Notes: generated from the sequence alone by a model not told the origin. DNA of 64,000 nt from Aliidiomarina celeris (GCF_003316875.1 NZ_QMIL01000007.1:1-64000), one strand, 5' to 3'; numbered from the stretch's first letter, positions 36,598 through 47,913 are shown. Translations and numbers: made by a program.

Positions 36598-37634
36598 GCG
36601 CCAGCACCAAACAGTAGCCCTGGTAACAGCGCACCGAGCACAGGATGCACACTGTAAACTTGCGACACGGGCCCAAACACTTCGTTAGACACATGAAAGG
36701 CAAAACCGGTAATAACACCCAATAACACCCGCGCACCCATGGTTACCGAACGCAGTGGACCAAAGATAAACGACAGCGCAACCAACAACATAATGGCGAC
36801 AGTAAAAGGTACCAGTACCTTACGCCAAAATGCGAGCTGATAACGCTGAGCGCTTTGATTATTGCCTTCGAGGTAAGTGATATAGTCAGTTAAGCCGGTA
36901 ATCGACAGCGACTCAGGCCGTACAATCACCACCCCTAACTTTTCTGGTGTTAATCCCGACTCCCACACCATACTGGCACGCTCTTGATTGCGAATTTGGT
37001 CACCTAGCATTTGTGTATGCACTACATTGTTTAACGTCCATTCGCCCGCGTTGTAGAGTGCGCTCTGGCTGTGCATTACTTCTTTTAACTGGCGTTCCTC
37101 AAAGCGATAAATCGACAACGCGTTGAGTTTTCCGGTGTCTTCTATTTCGCCTATATGGATATAATCTTGCCCGTCTTTAGCCCAAATACCGTTCGGCGAA
37201 CTGAGCAAGGAGCCGCCCGACACCGCTTGCGCTCTTAATTGCCGCGCTTGCGACTCGAGCTGCGGTGCAACCCACTCCCCGAGCGCCAACACCAACAACA
37301 TCATCACCACACTGGCTTTCATCACAGAGCCAATCAAATTAAGTTTTGACCGGCCCGCCGCCATCATCACCACCAGTTCGCTGGAACTGGCTAACATACC
37401 CATGCCAATGAGCCCCCCCAGCAGCGTTGCCATGGGGAAAAACATTTCCAAGTCGCGCGGAATGCTAAGCAGCACAAAAGCCAACACGTCCATCATGTCG
37501 TAGGTTCCACGACCAATCGCACGCAACTGTTCAACAAACCGAATCAGGCCCGACAAACCCGCCAGTACAGCAAGGCTCATAAGGGTGGTTGAAATCACCG
37601 TTTTGCCAATATAGCGGTCGAGAATACTGATCAT
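36567..37634 (-). CDS. lptG: LPS export permease LptG
   Basis: 355 residues, six transmembrane helices with a periplasmic beta-jellyroll (about 100-265), part of the LptB2FGC transporter moving LPS to the outer membrane. It starts MISILDRYIGKTVISTTLM, typical of LptG. Overlaps lptF by 4 bp. Its last codons form a perfect hairpin with the end of the convergent RDD gene region. Confidence 0.93.
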   Translation of the reverse strand: MISILDRYIGKTVISTTLMSLAVLAGLSGLIRFVEQLRAIGRGTYDMMDVLAFVLLSIPRDLEMFFPMATLLGGLIGMGMLASSSELVVMMAAGRSKLNLIGSVMKASVVMMLLVLALGEWVAPQLESQARQLRAQAVSGGSLLSSPNGIWAKDGQDYIHIGEIEDTGKLNALSIYRFEERQLKEVMHSQSALYNAGEWTLNNVVHTQMLGDQIRNQERASMVWESGLTPEKLGVVIVRPESLSITGLTDYITYLEGNNQSAQRYQLAFWRKVLVPFTVAIMLLVALSFIFGPLRSVTMGARVLLGVITGFAFHVSNEVFGPVSQVYSVHPVLGALLPGLLFGAGALYVLVRKRT

Positions 37635-38758
37635 TTGCCACGTCCCTTCACTCGGCCCCAGAGTTTTTGCCCAAGTGGACGGTCACGCAGCAACAACGAC
37701 ATACCGATTAAAAACAAGCCGAGGTGGATCCACCAGAGGCCAAGCGCTTCGGGTAATCGTTCAGCAGCAAGTGCACGTTTCGAGGCCATGAGAATCATGA
37801 AATAACCTAAGTAAATCAAAATTGCTGGTGCCATGCGGCCAAATTTCCCCTGCCGCGGATTCACTCGGCTTAGCGGCACCGCAATAAGAGTAAGTAACGG
37901 CATGGCTAACGGAATAGCTATACGCCATTGCAGCTCAGCCTTGGCTTCTGGGTCGTCACTTGCCCACAACTCTGCCGTGGGAATGGCTTCATGGCGGCGC
38001 AACGACGCCTCTGGCTGCTGCTCGCGAATTTGCATTTGGTAGCGGTCAAAGGTCATTACATGGTGGTCGAAGTGCTGCAAACTTTGCGAATAGCGGCGCC
38101 CTTCACTCAGAATAAGCAGCTGAGCACCGGTGGCTGAGCTCACAATTTCACCACGGTTGGCCATAACCACACTTGCGCGCACGTCGTCACCGGTGAAGCT
38201 TCCTGATTCACCGTATTTTGAAGGGAGTTGGGCGACAAACACATTACGCAATTGTTGGTTGTCGTCTTGCTCTTCAATAAAAATAACCGCGCGTTGGTTC
38301 GCTGCCTGTTGAAACCGACCAGTTTGAATTACGCTTACGCCAGCTTCGGCACGCGCGCGCTCGGCAATACTGTGCTCTTGCGCTAATGCTGCAGGCCCCC
38401 ACCAGAGCGTGAGTGCAGCAGTAAAAACAGCAACAGCGAACGCCAGCACAAGCATAATGCGGGTGATGTACCACTCGCTGATACCGCAAGCGTGTAACAC
38501 TGACATTTCATGATCGCTGTACATACGGCCGTGCGCCAACAATATGCCAAGAAATAAACTAATGGGAATAAGCAACGCCGACAGGCCCGGCAGCTGTAAT
38601 CCGAGCACCAGCATAATCAGTTGCGCAGGCAGCTCGCCGTCGGAAGCCTGCGCAAGAATTTGAACAAATTGTTGGCTTACAAAAATGGTGATCAAAACAA
38701 AGAAAACCGCAAGCTGGGCTTTGAATGTTTCGCGGATCACGTAACGAAATATGAGCAC
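37631..38758 (-). CDS. lptF: LPS export permease LptF
   Basis: 375 residues, same architecture and complex as LptG. It starts MLIFRYVIRETFKAQLAVFFV from a GTG codon at 38758. The HACGISEWYI segment of the coupling region is recognisable. Divergent from pepA across a 163-bp region, as in E. coli. Confidence 0.93.
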   Translation of the reverse strand: MLIFRYVIRETFKAQLAVFFVLITIFVSQQFVQILAQASDGELPAQLIMLVLGLQLPGLSALLIPISLFLGILLAHGRMYSDHEMSVLHACGISEWYITRIMLVLAFAVAVFTAALTLWWGPAALAQEHSIAERARAEAGVSVIQTGRFQQAANQRAVIFIEEQDDNQQLRNVFVAQLPSKYGESGSFTGDDVRASVVMANRGEIVSSATGAQLLILSEGRRYSQSLQHFDHHVMTFDRYQMQIREQQPEASLRRHEAIPTAELWASDDPEAKAELQWRIAIPLAMPLLTLIAVPLSRVNPRQGKFGRMAPAILIYLGYFMILMASKRALAAERLPEALGLWWIHLGLFLIGMSLLLRDRPLGQKLWGRVKGRGK

Positions 38759-38921
38759 TCTAGTGCAACCCTTAAGTTAGGTTTTTACTGGAAATCAGCG
38801 AATTTTTAAGTAAACTCTGTATTTTTACAAGTTTAATCGTTTCGAAAGCATATTTTAGTTCACTTTCGAACTTATTCATCATGCCATGAAACGTGGCTGT
38901 AAACCAGAATTCGGAGTTCTT

Positions 38922-40424
38922 ATGGAATTCAGTGTAAAAAGCGGTAGCCCAGAAAAACAACGCTCAGCATGCGTTGTCGTAGGTGTTTTTGAACCTCGGC
39001 GTTTGTCTTCGGTAGCCGAGCAACTCGACAAAGTGAGTGGCGGCTATCTCAGCAATATTTTGCGCCGCGGCGACTTAGAAGGCAAAGCGGGCCAAACCTT
39101 GCTGCTGCATAACGTGCCTAATATTTTAAGTGAGCGCGTTTTATTAGTGGGCTGCGGCAAAGAGCGTGAACTCGACGAGCGCCAGTATCGCAAAATCATT
39201 GCAAAAACCATTAGCACCCTGAACGACACCGGTGCCATGGAAGCTGTGTGTTTTCTCAGTGAATTGCACGTAAAAGGGCGCGACACCTATTGGAAGGTTC
39301 GCTACGCCGTGGAAGCTGCCCATGAGCAGCTCTACACCTTCGACAGCTTAAAGTCGCACCGAGAAGAGCCTCGTCGGCCACTGCGCAAGCTTATTTTTAA
39401 TGTACCGACACGGCGTGAATTGCCGGTGGGTGAAAAAGCGGTCAGCCATGGTTTAGCCGTAGCGCGCGGCATTCATACCTGCAAAGACGCAGCAAACATG
39501 CCTCCTAATATTTGTACGCCAAGCTACTTGGCCGAACAAGCCGAAAAGCTCGCTGAGCAATACAGTAATGTTACTGTTGAAAGGGTCACTGAGGCGCAAA
39601 TGGAAGAACTTGGCATGAACGCCTATTTGGCCGTGAGCCGCGGTTCGCATAACCCTGCGGTCATGACCTTAATGCATTATCAGGGCGGCAAAACCGACGA
39701 CGCGCCGATTGTACTCATTGGCAAAGGCTTAACCTTCGATTCCGGTGGTATTTCCATTAAGCCCTCGGACGGCATGGACGAAATGAAGTACGATATGGGC
39801 GGCGCTGCGGGCGTACTCGGTGCAATGCATTCGTTACTCGAACTGCAATTACCCGTAAATGTAATTGGCGTTTTAGCCGGTTGTGAAAACATGCCCGACG
39901 GAAACGCTTACCGACCGGGCGATATTATTCGTTCAATGTCGGGGCAAACTATTGAGGTGCTCAACACCGACGCTGAAGGGCGTATGGTATTGTGCGACAC
40001 CTTAACTTATGTAGAGCGTTTTAACCCCGAAACTGTGGTCGACGTGGCAACTTTAACCGGTGCCTGTGTGATCGCACTCGGTCCGCATGCAACCGGCCTT
40101 ATGAGTAATCATAATCCGCTCGCACACGAGCTTTTAAATGCCTCGGAGCAAAGTGGCGACCGCGCATGGCGCTTACCCATTTGGGACGAATACCAGTCGC
40201 TTATCGACAGTCCGTTTGCCGACATGCAGAACATTGGTGGTCGCCCTGCGGGTACTATTACTGCGGCCTGCTTCTTGTCGCGGTTTGCCAAAAAATTCCA
40301 TTGGGCCCATTTGGACATTGCCGGCACCGCTTGGCGTGGTGGCAAAGATAAAGGCGCAACCGGCCGACCCGTACCCATGTTAACGCAGTTTTTACTCGGT
40401 CGCGCCAACAGCGAAACCGACTAA
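38922..40424 (+). CDS. pepA: Cytosol aminopeptidase PepA
   Basis: 500 residues from the ATG at 38922 ([17 protein letters not shown]), with GGAG five bases upstream; 12 extra residues from an earlier ATG are not in homologues. M17 leucyl aminopeptidase; active-site segments [14 protein letters not shown] and [10 protein letters not shown] carry the two-metal ligands. In E. coli PepA also binds DNA in Xer recombination and carAB control. The E. coli DMCGAA segment reads DMGGAA here. First gene of pepA-holC-valS. Confidence 0.96.
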   Translation: MEFSVKSGSPEKQRSACVVVGVFEPRRLSSVAEQLDKVSGGYLSNILRRGDLEGKAGQTLLLHNVPNILSERVLLVGCGKERELDERQYRKIIAKTISTLNDTGAMEAVCFLSELHVKGRDTYWKVRYAVEAAHEQLYTFDSLKSHREEPRRPLRKLIFNVPTRRELPVGEKAVSHGLAVARGIHTCKDAANMPPNICTPSYLAEQAEKLAEQYSNVTVERVTEAQMEELGMNAYLAVSRGSHNPAVMTLMHYQGGKTDDAPIVLIGKGLTFDSGGISIKPSDGMDEMKYDMGGAAGVLGAMHSLLELQLPVNVIGVLAGCENMPDGNAYRPGDIIRSMSGQTIEVLNTDAEGRMVLCDTLTYVERFNPETVVDVATLTGACVIALGPHATGLMSNHNPLAHELLNASEQSGDRAWRLPIWDEYQSLIDSPFADMQNIGGRPAGTITAACFLSRFAKKFHWAHLDIAGTAWRGGKDKGATGRPVPMLTQFLLGRANSETD

Positions 40425-40436
40425 GCGAGCACATAA

Positions 40437-40895
40437 ATGAGCCACGTGACCTTTTACACCCTCGACACCATTGGCGATGAGCGCTTACCCGTGCTGGTAT
40501 GCGACCTCACCACGCAATTGATGCGGCAAAGCCAACGGGTGTTGTTGCTGTGTAAGGATCAACAACAGGCGGAACAGTACGACGAACTACTCTGGCAACA
40601 GCCTGCAAGCGCCTTTGTGCCGCATAATCTAGTTGGCGAAGGGCCGACCCAAGGCACTGCGGTGTTACTTGCGTGGCTACCACTGAGCGGTAACACTGGC
40701 CACCGTTCTGTGGTTATTAATCTCACGGGCGAAGCCTTAGAGCAGGCAGCACGTTTTCGCCGCGTTATTGAATTCGTGCCGGTCGCCGAGAACGCGCGCG
40801 CTCAAGCGCGCGAAATTTATCGAACTTATCGCCAACAAGGTCATCAACTGGAAAACCTTGTGGCTGCACTAACCGTTGAAGGACACCATGGATAA
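40437..40895 (+). CDS. holC: DNA polymerase III chi subunit
   Basis: 152 residues; links the clamp loader to SSB. It has the TFYTLDTI start and a Rossmann-like fold. It follows pepA by 12 bp and overlaps valS by 8 bp, the same order as in E. coli. Confidence 0.9.
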   Translation: MSHVTFYTLDTIGDERLPVLVCDLTTQLMRQSQRVLLLCKDQQQAEQYDELLWQQPASAFVPHNLVGEGPTQGTAVLLAWLPLSGNTGHRSVVINLTGEALEQAARFRRVIEFVPVAENARAQAREIYRTYRQQGHQLENLVAALTVEGHHG

Positions 40896-43749
40896 AACCT
40901 ACTCACCCGACGCCATTGAACGCCGTATTTACGATGCATGGGAGCAAGCAGGCTATTTTAAGCCCGCAGGTAAAGGCGACTCGTATTGCATTATGATTCC
41001 GCCGCCCAATGTGACCGGTAGCTTGCACATGGGCCATGCGTTTCAACACACGCTTATGGACACCCTAACCCGTTACAAGCGCATGGACGGCTACAACACC
41101 CTATGGCAGGTGGGTTCGGACCATGCCGGTATTGCAACGCAAATGGTGGTAGAGCGTAAGTTGGCTGCCGAAGGTGGCCCTACTCGCCATGAGCTTGGGC
41201 GCGACGGCTTTATTGATAAAGTATGGCAATGGAAAGCCGAGTCTGGCGGTACCATTACCAAACAAATGCGTCGTTTAGGCGATTCGGTGGATTGGGATCG
41301 CGAGCGCTTTACCATGGACGAAGGCTTGTCCGATGCAGTACAAGAAGTATTTGTGCGCTTATTTGAAGACGGTCTGATCTATCGCGGTAAGCGCTTAGTG
41401 AACTGGGATCCGAAATTGAAAACGGCAATTTCAGATCTGGAAGTCGAGAATAAAGAAAGCAAAGGCAAAATTTGGCACTTGCGCTACCCTCTTGCCGACG
41501 GGGCGACAACGGCCGACGGTAAAAATTATATTATCGTGGCCACCACCCGCCCAGAAACCATGCTCGGTGACGCCTGTGTTGCGGTGCACCCAAAAGACGA
41601 GCGCTACCACGCTTTGCATGGAAAATTTATTGAGCTACCGCTGGTAAACCGCCGCATTCCAATTATTGCCGACGATTACGTGGATCAAGATTTCGGCTCT
41701 GGCTGTGTAAAAATAACCCCAGCACACGACTTCAACGACTATGAAGTGGGTAAAAAGCACAATATGCCGCTTATTAATGTACTGAGCGACGAAGCCTTTA
41801 TTCTCACTCGGCCTGAAGTTTTTAACAGCCAAGGCGAAGAAATTGAGCTCGAGAACATTGAAATTCCAGAAGACTTTCAGGGGCTAGAACGTTTTGCTGC
41901 GCGCAAGGCTATTGTTGATGCCTTTGCAGCCGCCGATTTGCTCGACAAGATAGAAGAGCACGACAATAAAGTACCCTATGGTGATCGCTCCGGCGTGGTG
42001 ATTGAGCCTTTCTTAACCGACCAATGGTACGTTCGCGTTGCGCCGCTGGCCAAAACGGCTACAGAAGCCGTTGAAAATGGCGATATTCAATTTGTTCCCA
42101 AGCAATACGAAAACATGTATTTCAGCTGGATGCGCGACATTCAAGACTGGTGCATTTCTCGCCAACTGTGGTGGGGGCATCGCATTCCAGCATGGTATGA
42201 CGAACAAGGTAACGTTTTTGTCGGCCGCAGCGAAGCTGAAGTTCGCAGCAAGCACGACTTCGGCGATCGCAAATTAACGCAAGACAACGACGTGCTCGAT
42301 ACTTGGTTCTCTTCTGCGCTCTGGACCTTCTCTACCCTAGGCTGGCCGAAAGAAACCGAAGACCTAAAAACCTTCCACCCCACCGACGTGTTGGTCACAG
42401 GTTTCGACATTATTTTCTTCTGGGTGGCCCGCATGATCATGATGACCATGCATTTCATTAAAGACGAAAATGGTAAGCCACAAGTGCCCTTCAAAACCGT
42501 TTATGTCACAGGTCTAATTCGTGACGAAAATGGCGACAAAATGTCGAAGTCGAAAGGCAATGTTATTGACCCCTTGGATATGATCGACGGAATTTCGCTC
42601 GACGACTTGCTCGCTAAGCGTACCGCCAACATGATGCAAGATAAGTTAGCCGAGAAAATCACCAAGCGCACCCAAAAAGAATTCCCCAGCGGCATTAGTG
42701 CTCATGGCACCGATGCTTTGCGCTTTACCCTCGCTGCACTGGCATCTACGGGTCGCGACATCAACTGGGACATGAAACGCCTTGAAGGCTACCGCAACTT
42801 CTGCAATAAACTGTGGAATGCCAGCCGCTTCGTGCTTATGAACACGGAGGAATTCGACTGCGGGTTTGGTGAACAGAACGAACTGGAATTATCACTTGCC
42901 GACGAGTGGATTATTGAACGCATGAATCAAACCGTTGCTCAATTTAGAGCAGCGCTCGACAATTATCGTTTTGACCACGCCGCAAACATTGCCTACGAAT
43001 TTACCTGGAATCAATTCTGCGACTGGTATCTCGAACTCACAAAACCGGTATTTGCAAGCGGCTCCGAGGCCCAACAGCGCGGCACCCGTAATACTCTTGT
43101 TCTTGTTTTAGAGCAGTTGTTACGCCTGCTTCACCCCATAATGCCATTCATTACTGAGGAAATTTGGCAGCGCGTTGCACCAATTGCCGGTATCGATACG
43201 CAAGGCGTAGATCGCACCAGCATTATGACGCAACCCTACCCGCAAGCTGCAGCAGCCACTTATGTTACAGCGTCTGAGGATATGGAGTGGATCAAGCAGG
43301 TCATTGTGGCGGTTCGTACCATTCGTGCAGAAATGGACTTAAGCCCGAACCAAAGCTTAACCGTGCTGATTGAAGGCGCAGACGACACCGTAACACGTCG
43401 TGTAGAGCAAAATAGCGCCTTTATTAAAGCGCTTGCTAAGCTTGACGCCTTAAGTTTCCTCGCCACTGGCGAAGAAGCACCGGCGAGCGCCACAGCTTTG
43501 GTCGGGAGAGTTGAGCTGCACATACCAATGGCGGGGCTCATCGATAAGGACGCGGAACTTGCGCGCCTTGATAAAGCCATACAAAAAGCGCAAGCGGACT
43601 TCGATCGCGTGCAAGGCAAGCTCAGTAATGAAAACTTTGTTAGCCGCGCGCCAGCAGACGTTATTGAAAAAGAGCGTGAAAAAATGGACGGATTCCAAGC
43701 GACATTGCAGCAACTGGCTCAACAGCGCGAAAAAATAGCCGCCATTTAG
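40888..43749 (+). CDS. valS: Valyl-tRNA synthetase
   Basis: 953 residues (E. coli 951), class I synthetase that attaches valine to tRNA-Val. The HIGH motif reads HMGH (in [13 protein letters not shown]), the KMSKS motif reads KMSKSKGNV, and the CP1 editing domain is present. A C-terminal coiled coil (about 890-950) binds tRNA. The ATG at 40888, inside holC, has AAGGA upstream and matches E. coli; a start four codons earlier is less likely. Confidence 0.97.
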   Translation: MDKTYSPDAIERRIYDAWEQAGYFKPAGKGDSYCIMIPPPNVTGSLHMGHAFQHTLMDTLTRYKRMDGYNTLWQVGSDHAGIATQMVVERKLAAEGGPTRHELGRDGFIDKVWQWKAESGGTITKQMRRLGDSVDWDRERFTMDEGLSDAVQEVFVRLFEDGLIYRGKRLVNWDPKLKTAISDLEVENKESKGKIWHLRYPLADGATTADGKNYIIVATTRPETMLGDACVAVHPKDERYHALHGKFIELPLVNRRIPIIADDYVDQDFGSGCVKITPAHDFNDYEVGKKHNMPLINVLSDEAFILTRPEVFNSQGEEIELENIEIPEDFQGLERFAARKAIVDAFAAADLLDKIEEHDNKVPYGDRSGVVIEPFLTDQWYVRVAPLAKTATEAVENGDIQFVPKQYENMYFSWMRDIQDWCISRQLWWGHRIPAWYDEQGNVFVGRSEAEVRSKHDFGDRKLTQDNDVLDTWFSSALWTFSTLGWPKETEDLKTFHPTDVLVTGFDIIFFWVARMIMMTMHFIKDENGKPQVPFKTVYVTGLIRDENGDKMSKSKGNVIDPLDMIDGISLDDLLAKRTANMMQDKLAEKITKRTQKEFPSGISAHGTDALRFTLAALASTGRDINWDMKRLEGYRNFCNKLWNASRFVLMNTEEFDCGFGEQNELELSLADEWIIERMNQTVAQFRAALDNYRFDHAANIAYEFTWNQFCDWYLELTKPVFASGSEAQQRGTRNTLVLVLEQLLRLLHPIMPFITEEIWQRVAPIAGIDTQGVDRTSIMTQPYPQAAAATYVTASEDMEWIKQVIVAVRTIRAEMDLSPNQSLTVLIEGADDTVTRRVEQNSAFIKALAKLDALSFLATGEEAPASATALVGRVELHIPMAGLIDKDAELARLDKAIQKAQADFDRVQGKLSNENFVSRAPADVIEKEREKMDGFQATLQQLAQQREKIAAI

Positions 43750-43765
43750 TTCTGTAGCTCTCATC

Positions 43766-43803
43766 AAAAAGCGCGGCAACCCAAGGGGTACCGCGCTTTT
43801 TTT
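43766..43803 (+). terminator. Rho-independent terminator of pepA-holC-valS
   Basis: AAAAAGCGCGG / CCGCGCTTTTT with an inner ACCC-AA-GGGGT pairing and a tail of seven T residues, 17 bp past the valS stop. Confidence 0.9.
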
Positions 43804-43850
43804 CTATCCATTAACCGGGTTGATTATCTCTACCAGCGACCGCCGTTTTG

Positions 43851-45467
43851 CTATACGCGGAAACGGCTGGCCAGTTGCAGTAAGTTGCTCGCTTGTTGCT
43901 CCACGCGTGCCGACGCTTCGTCAGCCTCTCGCGTTCCTGCTCGGGTATCTTCCGTTAATTCATTGGTACGCAACAAATTACGGTCCATTTCCTGTACTAC
44001 TGAGGCCTGCTCTTCGGTTGCGCTGGCAATTTGATGCGTCATGTCGGTAATCGACATCACCGACTCACCAATTTCGCGCAGTGCCGCTTCCGCCGCATTC
44101 GCTTTTTCAACACTATTGCTGGCAAATTGAACCCCGGAATTCATGGTTTGTACCGACTGCTCTGCCGACGCTTGTAAGCGGTCGATCATTCCCTTAATTT
44201 CAGTGGTCGCCGAGGCAGTGCGGGCCGCTAAGGTTCGCACTTCGTCGGCAACAACAGCAAATCCGCGACCTTGCTCTCCAGCGCGTGCAGCTTCAATGGC
44301 TGCATTTAACGCCAACAAATTGGTTTGCTCGGCAATGCTCTCAATGGTGTCGAGAATACTACCAATACTTAAACTTTCTTCTTTTAATGTGGCAATAATA
44401 CCGCTGGCCGACTTCACTTCGTTGGCCAAGGTATTAATGGCTTCGATAACCTGCTGTACTACACGCTGACCGCGCTCGGTATTTTCTTTCGAACTTTCAG
44501 AAGCGTCGGAAGTAACTTGAGCATGCTGTGCCACCTCCGCAATAGTGGCCGACATTTCGTTCATTGCTGTTGCCAGTTGCTCAATTTCGCGCGCTTGAAT
44601 GTTAAGCGCGGTATCGGCCTTGGCCGACACCTCAGAAGAAATGCTGGCATGCTGCGAGACTTCTTCAGCACTGGCTCTCAACTCAGTAATCAGCGTGCGT
44701 AAACGCTCCTGCATGGTGTTGAATGCGGTCGTTACTTGGCCAATCTCGTCTTGGCTTTGAATGCTTAACGCAAGACCAGTGAGATCACCCTCCGCTATAT
44801 TTTGCGAGCGCTCTTGCAAACGCTGCATAGGCGTTACTATTTTGGCTTTCAACCACAAGGCAAGTCCGGTTGCCATGGCCACAGCAAATATCATCAGTAA
44901 CCAAACAATCCATAAAGTTTGTTTTGAGGCTTGCTCCGACTCTGCAACCAAAAGCGCTGCCTCGTTGTGTAAAATATCGCGAACAGTATCAATACCAGCG
45001 CGCATTTGCTGCAGGTGCGTTAACGTTTCTTGTTGGTAAACCTGTAGCTTGTGGTTGTGATTCGTCGAATTCACTACCCGCGTTGCTGTTTCATGTAAAT
45101 CGCGATGAGGAGCGTCTAATGCGTCGAATGCGCGGCGCAGCTCGGGCGCTGCTTCGGTGTAAGCAGGCGAACTTTTGAATGTACGATACCAAGACCCAAA
45201 CATGCATTGGGTAGGGTCCAGCTGCCCCTGAAACGGCGTACTTAACAAGAGGCTGTTGGCCAGTTGATTCGCCCACACCACGTGGTCTACCTCGCGCTCA
45301 ACTTGCAACGTCGAGGTATTCATCTGTTCTCGGGTGCTTTCGTGAACGCCTTCTAACCGATTTAAAGCCCCATGAATAATAAGGCTAACTAACACCATTA
45401 ACACGGCAATTAGCCCAAAGCTTGCGTGGAGTTTGGTTCCTAAACTCGCATTTTTAATCAATGACAT
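43851..45467 (-). CDS. Methyl-accepting chemotaxis protein with periplasmic CZB domain
   Basis: 538 residues from the ATG at 45467, which has AAGGAG five bases upstream; an earlier ATG is not used. TM1 about 15-35, periplasmic part about 36-184, TM2 about 185-207, HAMP, then the signalling domain with the hairpin [19 protein letters not shown]. The periplasmic part has the chemoreceptor zinc-binding (CZB) set H62, C88 (CMFGSWY) and HxxxH (H121, H125), suggesting a zinc/oxidant sensor. An FNR-like site lies upstream. It has no C-terminal methyltransferase pentapeptide that I recognise. Confidence 0.88.
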   Translation of the reverse strand: MSLIKNASLGTKLHASFGLIAVLMVLVSLIIHGALNRLEGVHESTREQMNTSTLQVEREVDHVVWANQLANSLLLSTPFQGQLDPTQCMFGSWYRTFKSSPAYTEAAPELRRAFDALDAPHRDLHETATRVVNSTNHNHKLQVYQQETLTHLQQMRAGIDTVRDILHNEAALLVAESEQASKQTLWIVWLLMIFAVAMATGLALWLKAKIVTPMQRLQERSQNIAEGDLTGLALSIQSQDEIGQVTTAFNTMQERLRTLITELRASAEEVSQHASISSEVSAKADTALNIQAREIEQLATAMNEMSATIAEVAQHAQVTSDASESSKENTERGQRVVQQVIEAINTLANEVKSASGIIATLKEESLSIGSILDTIESIAEQTNLLALNAAIEAARAGEQGRGFAVVADEVRTLAARTASATTEIKGMIDRLQASAEQSVQTMNSGVQFASNSVEKANAAEAALREIGESVMSITDMTHQIASATEEQASVVQEMDRNLLRTNELTEDTRAGTREADEASARVEQQASNLLQLASRFRV

Positions 45468-45520
45468 AGTGGCTCCTTTAAAAGATACCACTATGTTACT
45501 ACTCCGTTTGTGGGGGTGAA

Positions 45521-45534
45521 CTGATACAGATCAA
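45521..45534 (-). promoter_or_regulatory. FNR/Anr-like binding site upstream of the chemoreceptor
   Basis: Minus-strand TTGATCTGTATCAG matches TTGAT-N4-ATCAA at all but the last position. It lies 54 bp before the chemoreceptor start codon, a plausible activator distance. Assigned by motif only. Confidence 0.5.
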
Positions 45535-45563
45535 TAAATTGAATTTACCCCATCACGAAGTTG

Positions 45564-45923
45564 TTATTCTTCTTCGTCGCCGAGGTAGGTACCCCAGCCG
45601 TCGTACTCCACGCCAATTTTATTAGCGATTTCGCACACCACTCGAGTTTGCTCCGCTAATACCACGTCGTCGAGCTTAGCTGAGGTTACCGCAGCGAAAT
45701 AAAACCAAGTTTCCCCTTCGTCGGTTTCAAACTCTTCGGCGTCATCTACGTGAAAGCCGGCTTTCACCAAATCAACCGCTGCTTTCTCCAGCAGGTCAAA
45801 GTTAGCACTCACTAAGTGATGTTCAATTTCAAATTCTTGCTCCGCGTCTAAGCCATCGTCAAGCATGGCCGACACTGTATCTTGGCTTTGTTGTAACAGA
45901 CTATCTAAGTGATTTAGTGCCAT
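45564..45923 (-). CDS. rraB: Regulator of ribonuclease E activity B
   Basis: 119 residues, acidic. RraB binds RNase E and alters its substrate choice. The DUEF-like family pattern HVDDAEEFE and GVEYDGWGTYLGD are present. Its start overlaps the plsC end by 23 bp (ribosome site GGAG within plsC), so translation of the two is coupled. Confidence 0.9.
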   Translation of the reverse strand: MALNHLDSLLQQSQDTVSAMLDDGLDAEQEFEIEHHLVSANFDLLEKAAVDLVKAGFHVDDAEEFETDEGETWFYFAAVTSAKLDDVVLAEQTRVVCEIANKIGVEYDGWGTYLGDEEE

Positions 45924-46653
45924 GTTTTTTCTCCCATGCGAGTTGAACTTCAGTGTCGAGCTTTACTATTTCCGCTTCCATTTGTTGGTACACCGAAGAA
46001 ATAAGCTCACGCACGCGCTCACGCGTAACGCCTTCAGTGGTAACCGGCGGCAACATTTCAATAATTACTTTACCATTGTGCCAACGGTTCAGCTTTATTT
46101 GCTGATGAGTGGTCGACATACACACAGGAACCAAAGGAACTTGAGCACCAATAGCCGAGTGAAACGCGCCGGTTTTAAAGGGTAATAAGCCGCGCCCATA
46201 ATTCCGTGTGCCTTCAGGAAACAGCCAAATCGACAAGTTTTTATTCTTCAGCGCATCTATTGTTTTGCCAATAGTGCCGTGTGCTTTGCTACTGTTTTTC
46301 CGATCAATCAAAATGTTGCCAGAAAGCCAATACAGCTGACCAAAAAAAGGTACCCATTTCAGGCTCTTTTTGCCGACCGTTACCGTTCCGGTTAACAATG
46401 AGCGACTCAGCGTGAAAATGTCCCACGAGTTTTGGTGGTTGGCAACATAAACGAAAGGCCCACCGTCTTTTACCGCTTGTGGCACACGAATTTCGAGCTC
46501 AACTCCAAGTACCTTGTGCATTGAACCAAAAATGTGGGCAAAGAGCCTTGTGTTGTCGCGATGAAACGGCCGTAGTAAACAGAACAAGCTACCGAACACG
46601 CCAGCGACAATGACAAAAACACCGAGAATTATTAAACGAATTACTGCTAACAT
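45901..46653 (-). CDS. plsC: 1-acyl-sn-glycerol-3-phosphate acyltransferase
   Basis: 250 residues, membrane-bound; acylates lysophosphatidic acid in phospholipid synthesis. Hydrophobic N-terminus (1-25). Acyltransferase motif I NHQNSWD (HX4D), motif III FPEGTRNYGRG. Overlaps rraB at its 3' end by 23 bp. Confidence 0.93.
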   Translation of the reverse strand: MLAVIRLIILGVFVIVAGVFGSLFCLLRPFHRDNTRLFAHIFGSMHKVLGVELEIRVPQAVKDGGPFVYVANHQNSWDIFTLSRSLLTGTVTVGKKSLKWVPFFGQLYWLSGNILIDRKNSSKAHGTIGKTIDALKNKNLSIWLFPEGTRNYGRGLLPFKTGAFHSAIGAQVPLVPVCMSTTHQQIKLNRWHNGKVIIEMLPPVTTEGVTRERVRELISSVYQQMEAEIVKLDTEVQLAWEKKHGTKSLR

Positions 46654-46769
46654 TTGAATACTTTGGTTTAAATTTCATGAAGCCCGTAGTATACCTATGA
46701 ATCTGTTTTTTTGCTGCGCTTTTATAACGAAAGTAATGCTACCCGCGCACGAACTTAAGGACGCTTTCC

Positions 46770-47873
46770 ATGGCTCGATTTCAAGTTACTGATATAGAAC
46801 CCGATGTTTTTGCTGATTTACTCGATGAACTGCAAGAACTCTATGAACGTTGCGAGCACACCCTCATCGAACTTGAGCACAAACCTGAAGATGAGGAGCT
46901 TCACCGCGCCTTATTCCGGGCTGTTCATACCATTAAAGGCGACTTAGGGCTGTTGAGTATCTCACCCTTAATTCAGTTTCTCGGCCATTTAGAAGACAAC
47001 CTCGGGCTGTTGCGCGACAGCGCACTCAGTTACACCCCAGTACTGAGCGACTTACTGCTGCTAAGTCTTGAACGTGTGAACGGTTTTATTCGCGAATGCC
47101 ACGAGAAAGGAGAGTTTCATTACGACAGCCAACAGCTACAAAGAGTTGAAGCCTTGTTGGTCAGGCTCACGGCAAACAACAAAGAGCAGCACGAACAAAT
47201 CATTCGCAGCGCCCTACTTACCCTCGAGCCAAACTTGGTACTGTCAAATAATACACCCGACAATCAGCCCGACTTATCGCCACCAGAACAGAGTCGCCCA
47301 GAAGACGACCTTCAATTTTTTCATCAGCTCATTGAGCCGGTAGAGGCACGCTCGCGCTATTGGCAAGGACGATGTGACCGACAACTCAAGCTTGCGCTGC
47401 TGATCAACCGTTACGCGGGTAGCCCTGTTGATGAGCGCCAGCTTACGGCGGCCTGTTACGTGCACGACTTTGGTATGGGGTTTATGCCGTTAGAAATTCT
47501 GCACAAAGAGCGAAAATTAACACCCAAAGAAATTCAGCTCATTCATACCCATGTGTATTGCTCCGCAAAGCTGTTAGAGAATATGAGCTATTGGCATGAA
47601 GCAAAAATGATGGTGTTACAACACCATGAAAAATGCGACGGCAGCGGTTACCCGCTGGGTTTGAAAGACCATGAAATTAACGACGGCGCGAAGATTTTAG
47701 CCATTGTTGACACCTTCGACGCTATGACCCACGAACGCGCCAGCGTTTCGCACATGCGGCGGCCTTATCAACGCGCCGTAGCCGAAATTAATCGGCTCGC
47801 CGGCACACAACTGAGTCCGTATTGGGTAGCGGCCTTTAATCAAGCTATGCAAGCTTTATTAAAAGCCGGTTAA
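46770..47873 (+). CDS. Hpt domain-HD-GYP fusion protein
   Basis: 367 residues. An N-terminal histidine phosphotransfer domain (about 10-110, H53 in VHTIKGDLG), a linker rich in Asn, Pro and Glu (about 150-180), then an HD-GYP domain (about 195-365) with H232-D233 in VHDFG, HHE at 285-287 and GSGYP at 291-295. HD-GYP domains hydrolyse c-di-GMP; here the usual HDIGK reads HDFGM, losing the Lys. No receiver domain. AAGGA lies eight bases before the ATG. Confidence 0.85.
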   Translation: MARFQVTDIEPDVFADLLDELQELYERCEHTLIELEHKPEDEELHRALFRAVHTIKGDLGLLSISPLIQFLGHLEDNLGLLRDSALSYTPVLSDLLLLSLERVNGFIRECHEKGEFHYDSQQLQRVEALLVRLTANNKEQHEQIIRSALLTLEPNLVLSNNTPDNQPDLSPPEQSRPEDDLQFFHQLIEPVEARSRYWQGRCDRQLKLALLINRYAGSPVDERQLTAACYVHDFGMGFMPLEILHKERKLTPKEIQLIHTHVYCSAKLLENMSYWHEAKMMVLQHHEKCDGSGYPLGLKDHEINDGAKILAIVDTFDAMTHERASVSHMRRPYQRAVAEINRLAGTQLSPYWVAAFNQAMQALLKAG

Positions 47874-47882
47874 AAGGCACTT

Positions 47883-47913
47883 CTGGGTGCGCGGTTTAGT
47901 CCGCAGCACCCAG
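47883..47913. terminator. Hairpin at the HD-GYP/parC convergence
   Basis: CTGGGTGC-GCGG-TTTAGT-CCGC-A-GCACCCAG: a 12-bp stem with one bulged base whose loop contains the parC stop codon. It probably serves both converging transcripts. Confidence 0.6.
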
